A DNA stretch of 8,465 bases, taken from contig CAKUWM010000114.1 of assembly GCA_934699305.1 (NCBI GenBank), positions 1-8,465 of the forward strand, written 5' to 3'. This document shows positions 1 to 6,732 of the stretch, in pieces. The translations under genes and the position numbers were made by a program. Below the pieces are notes generated by a model that was not told the origin of the DNA, did no database searches, and saw only the letters and a program-made list of their open reading frames with translations. The stretch is from an uncultured Saprospiraceae bacterium (GTDB lineage: Bacteria > Bacteroidota > Bacteroidia > Chitinophagales > Saprospiraceae). Numbering within the stretch: the first letter of the stretch is position 1; every line of letters begins with the position of its first letter.

Positions 1-21
1 GAGTTCTTACAAAGAATGAAT

Positions 22-44
22 GAATAAAGTTATTTTATTCTTTT
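22..44 (+). terminator. Possible weak AT-rich terminator of a gene left of the window
   Basis: GAATAAA (22-28) and TTTATTC (34-40) form a perfect 7-bp stem around a 5-base loop, followed by TTTT (41-44). The stem has only one G-C pair, so it is thermodynamically weak. It lies just after a stop codon (TAA, 25-27) in the frame that is open from base 1, which would fit the tail of a rightward gene ending here. Eight codons are too few to establish that gene. Confidence 0.22.
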
Positions 45-82
45 CAAAATAGCTTGAAGAATATCTACCACACATGACCAAC

Positions 83-114
83 TTTGCTTTTTGTCTAATA
101 TTTTAATACTTTTG
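83..114 (+). promoter_or_regulatory. Bacteroidota-type promoter of pheS
   Basis: A TTTG (83-86) and a perfect TAnnTTTG match (TACTTTTG, 107-114) are separated by 20 bases. This is the spacing expected of the -33/-7 promoter recognised by the primary sigma factor of Bacteroidota. Only 18 bases separate the -7 box from the ATG at 133, so the leader would be roughly a dozen bases. The promoter also settles the pheS start, because the upstream in-frame TTG at 91 lies inside the promoter itself. Confidence 0.72.
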
Positions 115-132
115 CAGTCAATTTCGATAAAA

Positions 133-1158
133 ATGAGTGGAGAACATAATAAGACGGTTGAAGATATGGCAAATGAGATTCAAGCATTTGTCATTCAATC
201 AAAAGAAGACTTAGAATCTTTTCGAATTGCTTTTCTTGGATCAAAAAATAAGTTGAAAGATTTGTTTGCTTTAATGGGTAAAGTACCTGTTGAAGAGAAG
301 AAAAATTTCGGACTGATACTCAATAAGTTGAAGACCGACGCCGAAGCAAAATTTTCTAACTTTTCCAATTTATTGAATAGCGCATCGGATACCGATACGC
401 AATCATCTATTGACCTTACTCGTCCGGGCTACCCTACGTCCCTCGGATCACGCCATCCGGTATCTCTGACATTAAACCGGATCATAGAAATCTTTACAAA
501 AATAGGGTTTACTGTAGAAGAAAATAGGGAAATAGAAGACGAATGGCATAACTTCACCGCTTTAAATACACCTGACGACCATCCAGCACGAGATATGACA
601 GATACCTACTATCTCGCCAATGACTTTACAAGGATGTTGCGAAGCCAGACATCGACCGTACAAGTGCATGTAATGGAAGCTCAAAAGCCACCCATTCGTA
701 TTATTTCTCCGGGACGGGTTTATCGTAATGAAACGATCTCTTCCCGCTCTCATTGCCAGTTTCATCAGGTTGAGGGCCTTTATATTGATAAAAAAATCAG
801 TTTGGCTGACATGAAACAAACACTCAACTATTATGCCAAAGCCATGTATGGCCCCAATGCCAAAACAAGGCTTAGAGCATCTTATTTTCCTTTTACTGAA
901 CCGAGTGCAGAGATGGATGTATATTGGGGTCTAAATTCAGAAGACGACTACCGCATCACGAAAGGAACGGGTTGGTTAGAGATCCTTGGTTGTGGCATGG
1001 TTGATCCGGCAGTATTGGAAAATTGTGGCATAGACCCCAATGAATACAGCGGCTTTGCGTGGGGAATGGGCATAGAGCGCCAGGCCATGTTAAAGTATAA
1101 AATTACCGATATACGCCATTTCTTTGAAAATGATATCCGCTTTTTACATCAGTTTTAA
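133..1158 (+). CDS. pheS: Phenylalanine--tRNA ligase alpha subunit
   Basis: Catalytic alpha chain of the (alpha-beta)2 class II enzyme that attaches phenylalanine to tRNA-Phe in the cytoplasm. With the ATG at 133 the protein has 341 residues, close to the family's usual 325-345. Residues 1-85 form the charged helical arm, including FLGSKNKLKDLFALMGKVP. Class II motif 1 lies near 108-126 (HPVSLTLNRI...). Motif 2 is GRVYRNE (194-200) running into HCQFHQVEG (207-215). Motif 3 is GFAWGMGIER (307-316), with the alanine that shapes the phenylalanine pocket. The ending ENDIRFLHQF is typical. The HCQFHQ and DVYWGL...TKGTGWLEI segments resemble Bacteroidota enzymes as I remember them. The in-frame TTG 14 codons upstream is rejected because it lies within the promoter. 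No pheT is adjacent: the next gene converges after 44 bases, so the beta chain must be encoded elsewhere. The identification is secure. Confidence 0.97.
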   Translation: MSGEHNKTVEDMANEIQAFVIQSKEDLESFRIAFLGSKNKLKDLFALMGKVPVEEKKNFGLILNKLKTDAEAKFSNFSNLLNSASDTDTQSSIDLTRPGYPTSLGSRHPVSLTLNRIIEIFTKIGFTVEENREIEDEWHNFTALNTPDDHPARDMTDTYYLANDFTRMLRSQTSTVQVHVMEAQKPPIRIISPGRVYRNETISSRSHCQFHQVEGLYIDKKISLADMKQTLNYYAKAMYGPNAKTRLRASYFPFTEPSAEMDVYWGLNSEDDYRITKGTGWLEILGCGMVDPAVLENCGIDPNEYSGFAWGMGIERQAMLKYKITDIRHFFENDIRFLHQF

Positions 1159-1202
1159 AGACAAAATACGCTATAACCGCCCCTTTCAAAGGATCAAGTG
1201 TC

Positions 1203-3143
1203 TCATTTTGCCTTCCGCTTCGATGAGATTTTTATTTTTTCCTTTGTAGGCTTATCCTTCTGAATCTGATCCACGTTAACTTCGTTATCGGTACCAGGTT
1301 GCAGATCAGTGAGTGTAAACATTTGTACATTCCCATCATCAGATCTTAGTTCCCTTAAACTCAACGGTCGGCGGGCAATTTCCCATTTAAAACCGGGCAA
1401 TTGAATGGCAGCATGATTGGCTTTGGTCATTGGATAATATTTCCCATCATTCTGCTTATAAAATTTGACTCTATCTAATTTATTATCTTCAAAATAAGCC
1501 GTTAGATTCGAACAATCCAATGTATTGACACCCGTATATTCCTTTTGCTCATTCAGATTGTAAAAAACCGTCTGCGCATTGCGGTTGACATTCAATATTT
1601 TCAGCTTATTATCATCCAGAAAAGCAACAATTTCCTTACCCCCCATTTGATTAAAGTACACTTCATCCGGACTATTTAAAATCAATGCTTTGTTCTGCAT
1701 TAATATTTTAGAAATTGACTTATCTTTTTGGAACAGGAAAATAGAATCAGCTGAATATTGATTGGTCGTATCCGTCCAAAGAACCGGATTCTTGTACAAT
1801 CGAAATATAGAATCCAAAGAAGTATAATACATTGAATCACAAGCTCCCTGAACATCGATACTAAATATCTTCACATCATGAAAAGCCTGAACAATTCTAC
1901 TCGTATCACTTGATAAGCTATCTTTTTTAAATGACAAAAGCGTGTCCGCACTAATATGCAAGGTATCTGTATCTTGAATAATGCTAAACATAGCCCGCTT
2001 GCCGTATGCCTTCATAAAATCACTTTTCCTATCCAACTCCGTGATTTCAGCATGAATAGAGGTCTTATTCTCCTTATCGAATATGATAACATTCCCCTTA
2101 GATAGCCCTTTTCCTGTTTCATTATTAAAGTCATTATTATCTGACTCTATGATGAAATCTTTGTCTTCAATACGGCTTCGTCCGACCGTCTTTAATATAT
2201 TTTTTTTCTTATCATATTTAATTACCTTTCCTTTAAGCATTTGATTGGAATCTTGGAGAAAGGCATAGTCATTTCCACCATCTATTTCAAAGAATTCTCT
2301 TTTTTGAAAATATTTGATTGACTGACCCTGGACATATCTTAATGAGTCCTGGTATCGTGCTTCGCCAAGGAGGTGATAATACAAATTCACTCCATCATAG
2401 ACCATTTTCTTCTTGGCAATGGCTTTTTCTTTACCCTTCTGATATTGTGGATTCCCTATAAATTCCCCATATTTTTTTCCTATATCATAAAACCCTGATT
2501 CACTGTATAATCGAGTTCCATCTTTTTGGCTTACGATGGTAGGTGCTAAAAAATTGACATATCGCAATCTTGAATTGTATTTTAACTTGGAAGTTTTAAT
2601 ATCAAAATCGGGATCCTGCACAAAGACACGATCGCTCAATATGATATCGTCCGTATTGGTGTCGTAAATGGCTGAATGGCTTTTTACCCAAGTAGGGCCA
2701 TTGGTAAAGGTACCATTATTGTCATAGGTTGCTATTTTGGTACGCGTGTTGTAGGAAAGCCTTTCGGTATATAATCTTTGCTCCCCTTTAGTAAATGATA
2801 CATCAGAAAACAAGTCACATTGCCTTGTGTCAGCATTATAATGCAATGAATCAGCAAAAATAGCAAGCGTATCGCCTTGTTGAATCAAGACATTGCCTAT
2901 GGCCCGAATCATTTGGTCATTCCGGATGACCGTATCTGCATAAAAATACACACCCTTATGATTAAAAGCCACTTCTCCGGTAAAAATGCTCATCTTTTCT
3001 TTAGAAAAAATAACACCATGCTTTGCTTCTTCAAAGTTAACAAAATCTACTGTATCTTTCTGCTGACCATACACATTAGAAGTCATGAGACTCATCATGC
3101 AAATTATAATATTAAAAAGGTATCGGCATTCTTTTTGCATCAT
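1203..3143 (-). CDS. LptA/OstA-like periplasmic LPS-transport protein
   Basis: A 646-residue exported protein of the Bacteroidota OstA-like type (OstA_2/LptA fold). Family knowledge suggests it helps build the periplasmic bridge that carries lipopolysaccharide to the outer membrane. Residues 1-26 look like a signal peptide: lysine and arginine near the start, a hydrophobic stretch NIIICMMSLM, and cleavage after VYG. The mature part is almost all short beta-strand repeats. Examples are FTGEVAF...GVYFYADT (54-71), IGNVLIQQGDTLAIFADSLHY (82-102) and LHISADTLLSF (395-405), plus YSADSIFLF (463-471). Near the C-terminus is NAQTVFYNLNEQKEYTGVN (522-540). It is much longer than E. coli LptA (about 185), but long versions are usual in this phylum. 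It ends in a lysine-rich tail. It is the last gene of the leftward block. Its ATG (3143) shares the A of the TGA stop of the preceding gene. GTG at 3146 and ATG at 3140 are the alternative starts. It could serve as a multi-repeat LptA or as an LptC/LptD-associated bridge. Confidence 0.85.
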   Translation of the reverse strand: MMQKECRYLFNIIICMMSLMTSNVYGQQKDTVDFVNFEEAKHGVIFSKEKMSIFTGEVAFNHKGVYFYADTVIRNDQMIRAIGNVLIQQGDTLAIFADSLHYNADTRQCDLFSDVSFTKGEQRLYTERLSYNTRTKIATYDNNGTFTNGPTWVKSHSAIYDTNTDDIILSDRVFVQDPDFDIKTSKLKYNSRLRYVNFLAPTIVSQKDGTRLYSESGFYDIGKKYGEFIGNPQYQKGKEKAIAKKKMVYDGVNLYYHLLGEARYQDSLRYVQGQSIKYFQKREFFEIDGGNDYAFLQDSNQMLKGKVIKYDKKKNILKTVGRSRIEDKDFIIESDNNDFNNETGKGLSKGNVIIFDKENKTSIHAEITELDRKSDFMKAYGKRAMFSIIQDTDTLHISADTLLSFKKDSLSSDTSRIVQAFHDVKIFSIDVQGACDSMYYTSLDSIFRLYKNPVLWTDTTNQYSADSIFLFQKDKSISKILMQNKALILNSPDEVYFNQMGGKEIVAFLDDNKLKILNVNRNAQTVFYNLNEQKEYTGVNTLDCSNLTAYFEDNKLDRVKFYKQNDGKYYPMTKANHAAIQLPGFKWEIARRPLSLRELRSDDGNVQMFTLTDLQPGTDNEVNVDQIQKDKPTKEKIKISSKRKAK

Positions 3144-4270
3144 CACCCGGCCCCTAAAGTTAATTCAGCAAGTTGCTTTCCAACAATAGATGAAATAGCC
3201 ACACCCATGCCACCCATGCGTACTCCGACAAACACACCCGGAAAGGCTTCTTGAATGATAGGTTTTTTGTCACTTCCTATTCCAAGAATGCCTGACCAAT
3301 GATATTCAATTTCCGGCACCTTATCTAAGGCAATGTGTTTTGCAATTATATTTTTCAATAATCTTATAGCCTCCGGTGTCGTATCTAATTGATCTGTTAC
3401 TTCTGATATACCTAAGATATTCCTTCCACCACCGATTAAAATACGCTGATCAACCTGCCGAAAATACACATATCCTCTATCCATGTGATAGCAACCCTTT
3501 AAGGACAAACCCTCAATTTTTTCTGTAACTATAACCTGATTCCTTACAGCTGTTACGTCTTTTATGGGCATTAATTGAGGAATAAACCCATTGACAGTCA
3601 GTAAAATATTTTGAGCATAAATTTTCCCGATATTTTCACATTCGGCATATTTTTGTTCTGTATTTATTTTTAATACATGGACTCCGAACAGAAAACGAAC
3701 CTTTTTCGATATGCACAATTTATACAATTTCTGATTCAACAAAGCCGTATTTAAACTGCCTTCCGCTCTATTCCTGATATAGTTGTCAAATCCTTGACAT
3801 CCGGGTGGATTACCCTGATTTATTGAAAATACAGATTCTATACCGGTCGCCTGATACACTATATCATTTATCTCACCAAGATGGTCTGCGCAGTCTTCAA
3901 ATATTCCGGCATTTTCTTTGCTGAAAACATCCATGCCGCCACAAGGATCAAATTCAATGACTTCATCAGAAAACAATTGTCGGCTTAACTTAAGTCCATC
4001 AAATCGCATTCTAACTGTTTCTATGACTTTTTCCTCCCCATATATTCTTACATCTTCCAATAGTTCAGATGCACTTCCAAAGCAAGCAAAACCGGCGTTT
4101 TTTGTGCTGGCTCCCTGGCTAAAAGCCCCTCGTTCAATGACCAATACATCAGCCAAAGGATTCAACTCTTTTATAGAATACGCCGTGTACATACCCACCA
4201 AACCGGCTCCAACCACAAGATAGTCAGGCGATTTCAAATAACCGATATCTTCCCAATAGCTCCTACTCAC
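3143..4270 (-). CDS. FAD-dependent oxidoreductase, DAO (D-amino-acid/glycine oxidase-like) family
   Basis: A 375-residue flavoenzyme. Residues 17-48 form the FAD-binding Rossmann start: YLVVGAGLVG (GxGxxG at 21-26), then a second strand ADVLVIERG with the glutamate that usually binds the ribose of FAD. STKNAGFACFG (55-65) follows. The C-terminal part has YVYFRQVDQRILIGGGRN (267-284), then YHWSGILGIGSDKKPII (323-339) and VGVRMGGMGVAISS (348-361), the usual closing flavin/substrate segment of DAO-family proteins. No signal peptide or membrane segment is visible, so it is probably cytoplasmic. The substrate cannot be read from the sequence; a primary or secondary amine or amino acid is the family default. 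The start is GTG at 4270, inside the last codons of the upstream gene (8-base overlap). No ATG occurs before the Rossmann motif. Its stop overlaps the OstA-like start. The family call is firm and the function is open. Confidence 0.9.
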   Translation of the reverse strand: MSRSYWEDIGYLKSPDYLVVGAGLVGMYTAYSIKELNPLADVLVIERGAFSQGASTKNAGFACFGSASELLEDVRIYGEEKVIETVRMRFDGLKLSRQLFSDEVIEFDPCGGMDVFSKENAGIFEDCADHLGEINDIVYQATGIESVFSINQGNPPGCQGFDNYIRNRAEGSLNTALLNQKLYKLCISKKVRFLFGVHVLKINTEQKYAECENIGKIYAQNILLTVNGFIPQLMPIKDVTAVRNQVIVTEKIEGLSLKGCYHMDRGYVYFRQVDQRILIGGGRNILGISEVTDQLDTTPEAIRLLKNIIAKHIALDKVPEIEYHWSGILGIGSDKKPIIQEAFPGVFVGVRMGGMGVAISSIVGKQLAELTLGAG

Positions 4271-4640
4271 AAGATGAATTTGGATTGGGAAACATATTGC
4301 TTTGATCTTCCATAGTGTTATCCAGGCATTTAAAGTCTTTCTCGAGCAATATTCTCAAAACACCGTTTTCTCCAATTTTTTGATCAGCATAAATTCCTAC
4401 TTCGTCGGTTTCAGCCCAATGCTTACCTTGCACTTGAGGTACATACAAGGATATATTTCCCTCCTTGTATCTTACCTCTGGTGAAGCCACTTCAGCCAAT
4501 TGAACAGAATAGTGAAAAGCATCAACCGGATTACTGCCCATAGAAAGAGATGCATGAACGCTACCGTTTTTAACCAAATCTTGGACATCAGAAATCTGCA
4601 TCCTAAATCGAATTGAATCCTGATAAAGTCTTATTTTCAT
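4263..4640 (-). CDS. Small conserved protein, DUF7009-like
   Basis: A 125-residue soluble protein without signal peptide or membrane segment. The pattern MKIRLYQDSIRFRMQISDVQ at the start, WAETDEVGI (75-83) and ILLEKDFKCLD (97-107) followed by ED...FPNP (111-120) and a terminal cysteine (C124) match my recollection of the uncharacterised DUF7009 family. I cannot check this by search. The body looks like a small beta-rich domain. The C-terminal tail is acidic and carries two cysteines (C105, C124), which might bind a metal, though this is only inference. The gene begins 29 bases after glnS and overlaps the start of the FAD oxidoreductase by 8 bases, so it is co-transcribed and probably translationally coupled with it. 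No function is established, and partnership with the oxidoreductase is suggested by the coupling only. Confidence 0.8.
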   Translation of the reverse strand: MKIRLYQDSIRFRMQISDVQDLVKNGSVHASLSMGSNPVDAFHYSVQLAEVASPEVRYKEGNISLYVPQVQGKHWAETDEVGIYADQKIGENGVLRILLEKDFKCLDNTMEDQSNMFPNPNSSCE

Positions 4641-4669
4641 AAAATTATTTTTTAAGGTTAGTATTTACA

Positions 4670-6331
4670 TTATTTCTTCTTATAACTGTCTTTTAATGAA
4701 ACTGTTCTATTGAAGACCATATTGCCCTCAGTGCTCATTTTATCTAAATAAAAATAGCCAAGCCTCATAAACTGAAAATGAGGATTCCCACCATCGTGCA
4801 TCAATGCCTTCTCTCCTTTCGCATTCTTTATAACATGTAGAGACTGATTGTTGATATAGGATTTAAAATCTCCTTCAGCCCCTTGTGGATCCTCTACCGT
4901 AAATAATTTGTCATATAGCCTTACTTCAACATCAACACAATCCTTTGAATTAACCCAATGGATAACACTCTTAACCTTAAGTCCCGATGTATCCTGACCA
5001 CTTTTACTTTCAGGGAAATAACGGCACTTCAACTCGGCAACCTTTCCTTCCCCATCCACTATAGCTTCATCACAAATAATTATATAGGCATTTTTCAATC
5101 GTACCATCTTTCCAGGTGAAAGTCTGAAAAATCCATCTTCAGGCTCCATCATAAAATCGTCATGCTCAATATACAACTCATTGGAAAAGGACATATCATG
5201 GCTCCCTGAGTCTTGATCCTCCGGATTATTTATAGAGCTCAACGACTCTGCAAAGTCCTCAGAAAGGTTGGTAATCGTAACTTTCAATGGATTCAAAACA
5301 ACCATCCTTCGAAGGGCAATCTTATTTAAATCTTCTCTTACGCAGAATTCAAGCAACCCATGATCAATGACATTTTCACGCTTCGCTATACCGACTCTTG
5401 TCGCAAAATCCCGAATACTCGCAGCAGTATATCCTCTACGTCTCAAGCCCGAAATAGTCGGCATACGCGGATCATCCCACCCCTCAACATAGCCTTCATT
5501 GACCAATTGCAATAATCGACGCTTGCTCATCACGGTATAAGTGAGGTTCAGCCTCGCAAATTCATATTGTCTTGAAGGAAAAATCTCAAGTTTCTCTATA
5601 AACCAATTGTATAATGGTCTATGATGAATAAACTCAAGAGTACATACCGAATGTGTTATATTTTCAATACTGTCACTCTGACCATGGGCAAAGTCATACA
5701 TCGGATAAATACACCATTTATCTCCTGTACGGTGATGGTGCGCATGTTTGATACGGTATATCACCGGATCGCGCATCAGCAAATTGGGAGAAGCCATGTC
5801 AACTCGTGCTCTGAGAACCTTGGAACCATCCGGATACTTCCCTTCTTTCATTTCGTTAAACAAAGTGAGGTTTTCTTCAATTGTTCTGTCACTATATGGA
5901 CTGCTTTGGCCCGGCACACTTGGACTTCCCTTCAATGCAGCAATTTCTTCCGGTGAGGAATCATCCACATACGCCAATCCCTTTTGTATTAATTGAACAG
6001 CAAATTGGAATAATTGATCAAAGTAATCGCTGGCAAAGAACTCATTATCCCATTCAAAACCCAACCATTTTATGTCTGCCTTAATAGAATCCACATATTC
6101 AACTTCCTCGGTAACCGGATTGGTATCATCAAATCTAAGATTTGTTTTTCCACCATATTTATCAGCCAATCCAAAGTTAAGGCATATAGATTTGGCATGT
6201 CCGATATGCAGATAACCATTGGGCTCAGGCGGAAAACGTGTCAAAACCCGTCCGTTGTGCGTTCCGGCCTTTAAATCATTTTCAATAATCTCTTCTAAAA
6301 AATTCAGACTTACATTCTTCTCGTCACTCAT
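4670..6331 (-). CDS. glnS: Glutamine--tRNA ligase
   Basis: A class I aminoacyl-tRNA synthetase that charges tRNA-Gln directly with glutamine in the cytoplasm. At 553 residues it nearly equals the E. coli enzyme (554). The Rossmann catalytic domain starts with RFPPEPNGYLHIGH (32-45), containing the HIGH signature at 42-45. LRFDDTNPVTEEVEY (65-79) contributes ATP and substrate contacts. YPMYDFAHGQSDSIENITHSVCTLEF (209-234) is the glutaminyl-specific region, and VMSKR (267-271) is the KMSKS loop. Residues from about 340 form the two beta-barrels that read the anticodon, ending in LGYFYLDK...VFNRTVSLKDS. All catalytic motifs are intact, and GlnRS is favoured over the related GluRS by length and by the PPEPNGYLHIGH form. 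It is the first gene of the leftward operon and starts 19 bases after a perfect -7 box. A functional GlnRS implies that the tRNA-dependent amidotransferase route is not essential for Gln-tRNA here. Confidence 0.97.
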   Translation of the reverse strand: MSDEKNVSLNFLEEIIENDLKAGTHNGRVLTRFPPEPNGYLHIGHAKSICLNFGLADKYGGKTNLRFDDTNPVTEEVEYVDSIKADIKWLGFEWDNEFFASDYFDQLFQFAVQLIQKGLAYVDDSSPEEIAALKGSPSVPGQSSPYSDRTIEENLTLFNEMKEGKYPDGSKVLRARVDMASPNLLMRDPVIYRIKHAHHHRTGDKWCIYPMYDFAHGQSDSIENITHSVCTLEFIHHRPLYNWFIEKLEIFPSRQYEFARLNLTYTVMSKRRLLQLVNEGYVEGWDDPRMPTISGLRRRGYTAASIRDFATRVGIAKRENVIDHGLLEFCVREDLNKIALRRMVVLNPLKVTITNLSEDFAESLSSINNPEDQDSGSHDMSFSNELYIEHDDFMMEPEDGFFRLSPGKMVRLKNAYIIICDEAIVDGEGKVAELKCRYFPESKSGQDTSGLKVKSVIHWVNSKDCVDVEVRLYDKLFTVEDPQGAEGDFKSYINNQSLHVIKNAKGEKALMHDGGNPHFQFMRLGYFYLDKMSTEGNMVFNRTVSLKDSYKKK

Positions 6332-6350
6332 GGGATATAAAATTAAATGG

Positions 6351-6386
6351 CAAATTTAATCTAATATTGGATAATTTAAAAAACAA
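6351..6386 (-). promoter_or_regulatory. Promoter of the glnS operon
   Basis: On the minus strand there is a perfect TAnnTTTG box (TAAATTTG, plus-strand bases 6351-6358), 19 bases before the glnS ATG. The only upstream TTG is at 6384-6386, giving a 25-base spacer, longer than the 17-23 usually quoted, so the -33 element is uncertain. This is the only good promoter seen for the four-gene block. Confidence 0.6.
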
Positions 6387-6395
6387 TGCGGGTTA

Positions 6396-6420
6396 ATGCT
6401 TCTATCCCTCCGATAAGCAT
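6396..6420. repeat. Hairpin presenting a CCTCC (plus) / GGAGG (minus) loop
   Basis: ATGCT (6396-6400) and TATC (6403-6406) pair with GATA (6412-6415) and AGCAT (6416-6420). This leaves a two-base bulge (6401-6402) and the loop CCTCC (6407-6411). It gives nine base pairs in two blocks. The element lies upstream of the glnS -33/-7 region, so it would be transcribed only by read-through on the minus strand or by an unknown plus-strand transcript. Confidence 0.4.
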
Positions 6421-6435
6421 CAAATTAGAACATCT

Positions 6436-6474
6436 TCAAAATAATAAACCCGGAAATCATAAAGACTCCGGGTT
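6436..6474 (-). terminator. Leftward rho-independent terminator-like hairpin
   Basis: AACCCGGA (6447-6454) and TCCGGGTT (6467-6474) form a perfect 8-bp, GC-centred stem with a 12-base loop. On the minus strand the stem is followed by a T-rich tail (TTTATTATTTTG, counting the last stem bases). On the plus strand the following bases are A-rich, so it faces left. It lies between divergent genes, where no annotated gene needs a terminator, which suggests a short minus-strand transcript ends here. Confidence 0.55.
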
Positions 6475-6540
6475 AACCATGAAATTAAAATAAAACGATT
6501 TAAAATTATGCGGTTGATCATTCAATTCCATATAAATAGA

Positions 6541-6574
6541 ATTGCTGATAGTGTATAGACGTCGGTATTATTTG
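6541..6574 (+). promoter_or_regulatory. Weak candidate promoter for yraN
   Basis: ATTG (6541-6544) is followed after 21 bases by TATTATTTG (6566-6574). The latter resembles TAnnTTTG but has three bases, not two, between TA and TTTG. If used, it would leave about 200 bases of leader before the yraN ATG at 6775. A similar TAACATTTG at 6761-6769 lies too close to that ATG, with five bases between, and has no -33 partner. Confidence 0.2.
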
Positions 6575-6621
6575 TCATATTGCTCAAAAAGTGTTAATTT
6601 TAATTCAAATTCCGCATTAGA

Positions 6622-6655
6622 CAAATGTGGAATCGATTTACGACTCGTAATCAAT
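6622..6655 (-). promoter_or_regulatory. Candidate minus-strand promoter with a palindromic operator-like spacer
   Basis: On the minus strand ATTG (6652-6655) and CACATTTG (6622-6629, seven of eight positions matching TAnnTTTG if nn is free) are 22 bases apart. The spacer contains the perfect odd palindrome TTACGA-C-TCGTAA (plus-strand 6638-6650), a typical place and shape for a dimeric repressor site. There is no independent support that it is active. Confidence 0.28.
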
Positions 6656-6679
6656 GGTTTACAGAAACCATTGAAACGA
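6645..6679. repeat. Strong inverted repeat in the yraN upstream region
   Basis: TCAATGGTTT (6651-6660) and AAACCATTGA (6665-6674) form a perfect 10-bp stem with the four-base loop ACAG. The stem extends through a small internal loop by TCGT (6645-6648) pairing with ACGA (6676-6679). No T-run follows on either strand, so it is not a simple terminator. It could be a protein-binding site or a leader-RNA hairpin for yraN. It shares its left edge with the palindrome at 6638-6650, so the two structures would compete. Confidence 0.5.
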
Positions 6680-6718
6680 TTGTTACATCGGGATCAACCC
6701 TCATAATCAGCACTTTAC

Positions 6719-6732
6719 GGTTTTTCAAAACC
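6719..6732. repeat. Short palindrome upstream of yraN
   Basis: GGTTTT (6719-6724) and AAAACC (6727-6732) are inverted copies separated by two bases. As RNA this would be a 5-bp stem with a 4-base loop. It is short enough to occur by chance and is recorded because it is the third inverted repeat within 100 bases upstream of the yraN start. Confidence 0.3.

Larger units (their letters stand above)
6436..6617 (-). ncRNA. Candidate structured small RNA, about 180 nt
   Basis: Inferred from geometry only. On the minus strand a near-consensus promoter (-33 ATTG at 6652-6655, -7 CACATTTG at 6622-6629, spacer 22) would start transcription near 6616. That is where a long-range stem begins: plus-strand 6508-6517 plus 6520-6522 pairs with 6602-6608 plus 6612-6617, giving thirteen pairs with two bulges (6518-6519 and 6609-6611). 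The stem encloses a hairpin, CAATTC (6523-6528) with GAATTG (6539-6544). The terminator at 6447-6474 would end the RNA near 6436. No family was recognised. AT-rich DNA produces such pairings by chance, so the call is tentative. An unstructured 5' leader or a silent relic is the alternative. Confidence 0.28.

Noticed and set aside
1..27. Possible C-terminal tail of an upstream rightward gene (eight codons then TAA, frame 1)
   Set aside because: Eight open codons at a window edge are not evidence of a gene. The other two frames also stop within 20 bases.
1159..1203. Inverted repeat AGACA/TGTCT with an inner CCTTTCAAAGG between convergent pheS and the OstA-like gene
   Set aside because: The outer 5-bp arms are 35 bases apart, the inner stem is only 4-5 bp, and no T-run follows on either strand. 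It is too weak to call a bidirectional terminator.
1501..1520. TTCGA-containing stretch resembling a tRNA T-loop
   Set aside because: It lies inside the OstA-like coding sequence, and no acceptor, D or anticodon stems could be placed around it. No tRNA was found elsewhere in the window either.
5621..6274. Several plus-strand open frames antisense to glnS
   Set aside because: They shadow a fully conserved GlnRS gene, have no promoter and encode nothing recognisable.
6508..6556. Short 16-codon open frame (ATG CGG TTG ... TAG) as a possible leader peptide
   Set aside because: Length and composition are at chance level, with no run of regulatory codons. It overlaps the proposed RNA stem, and its start lies upstream of the weak yraN promoter candidate.
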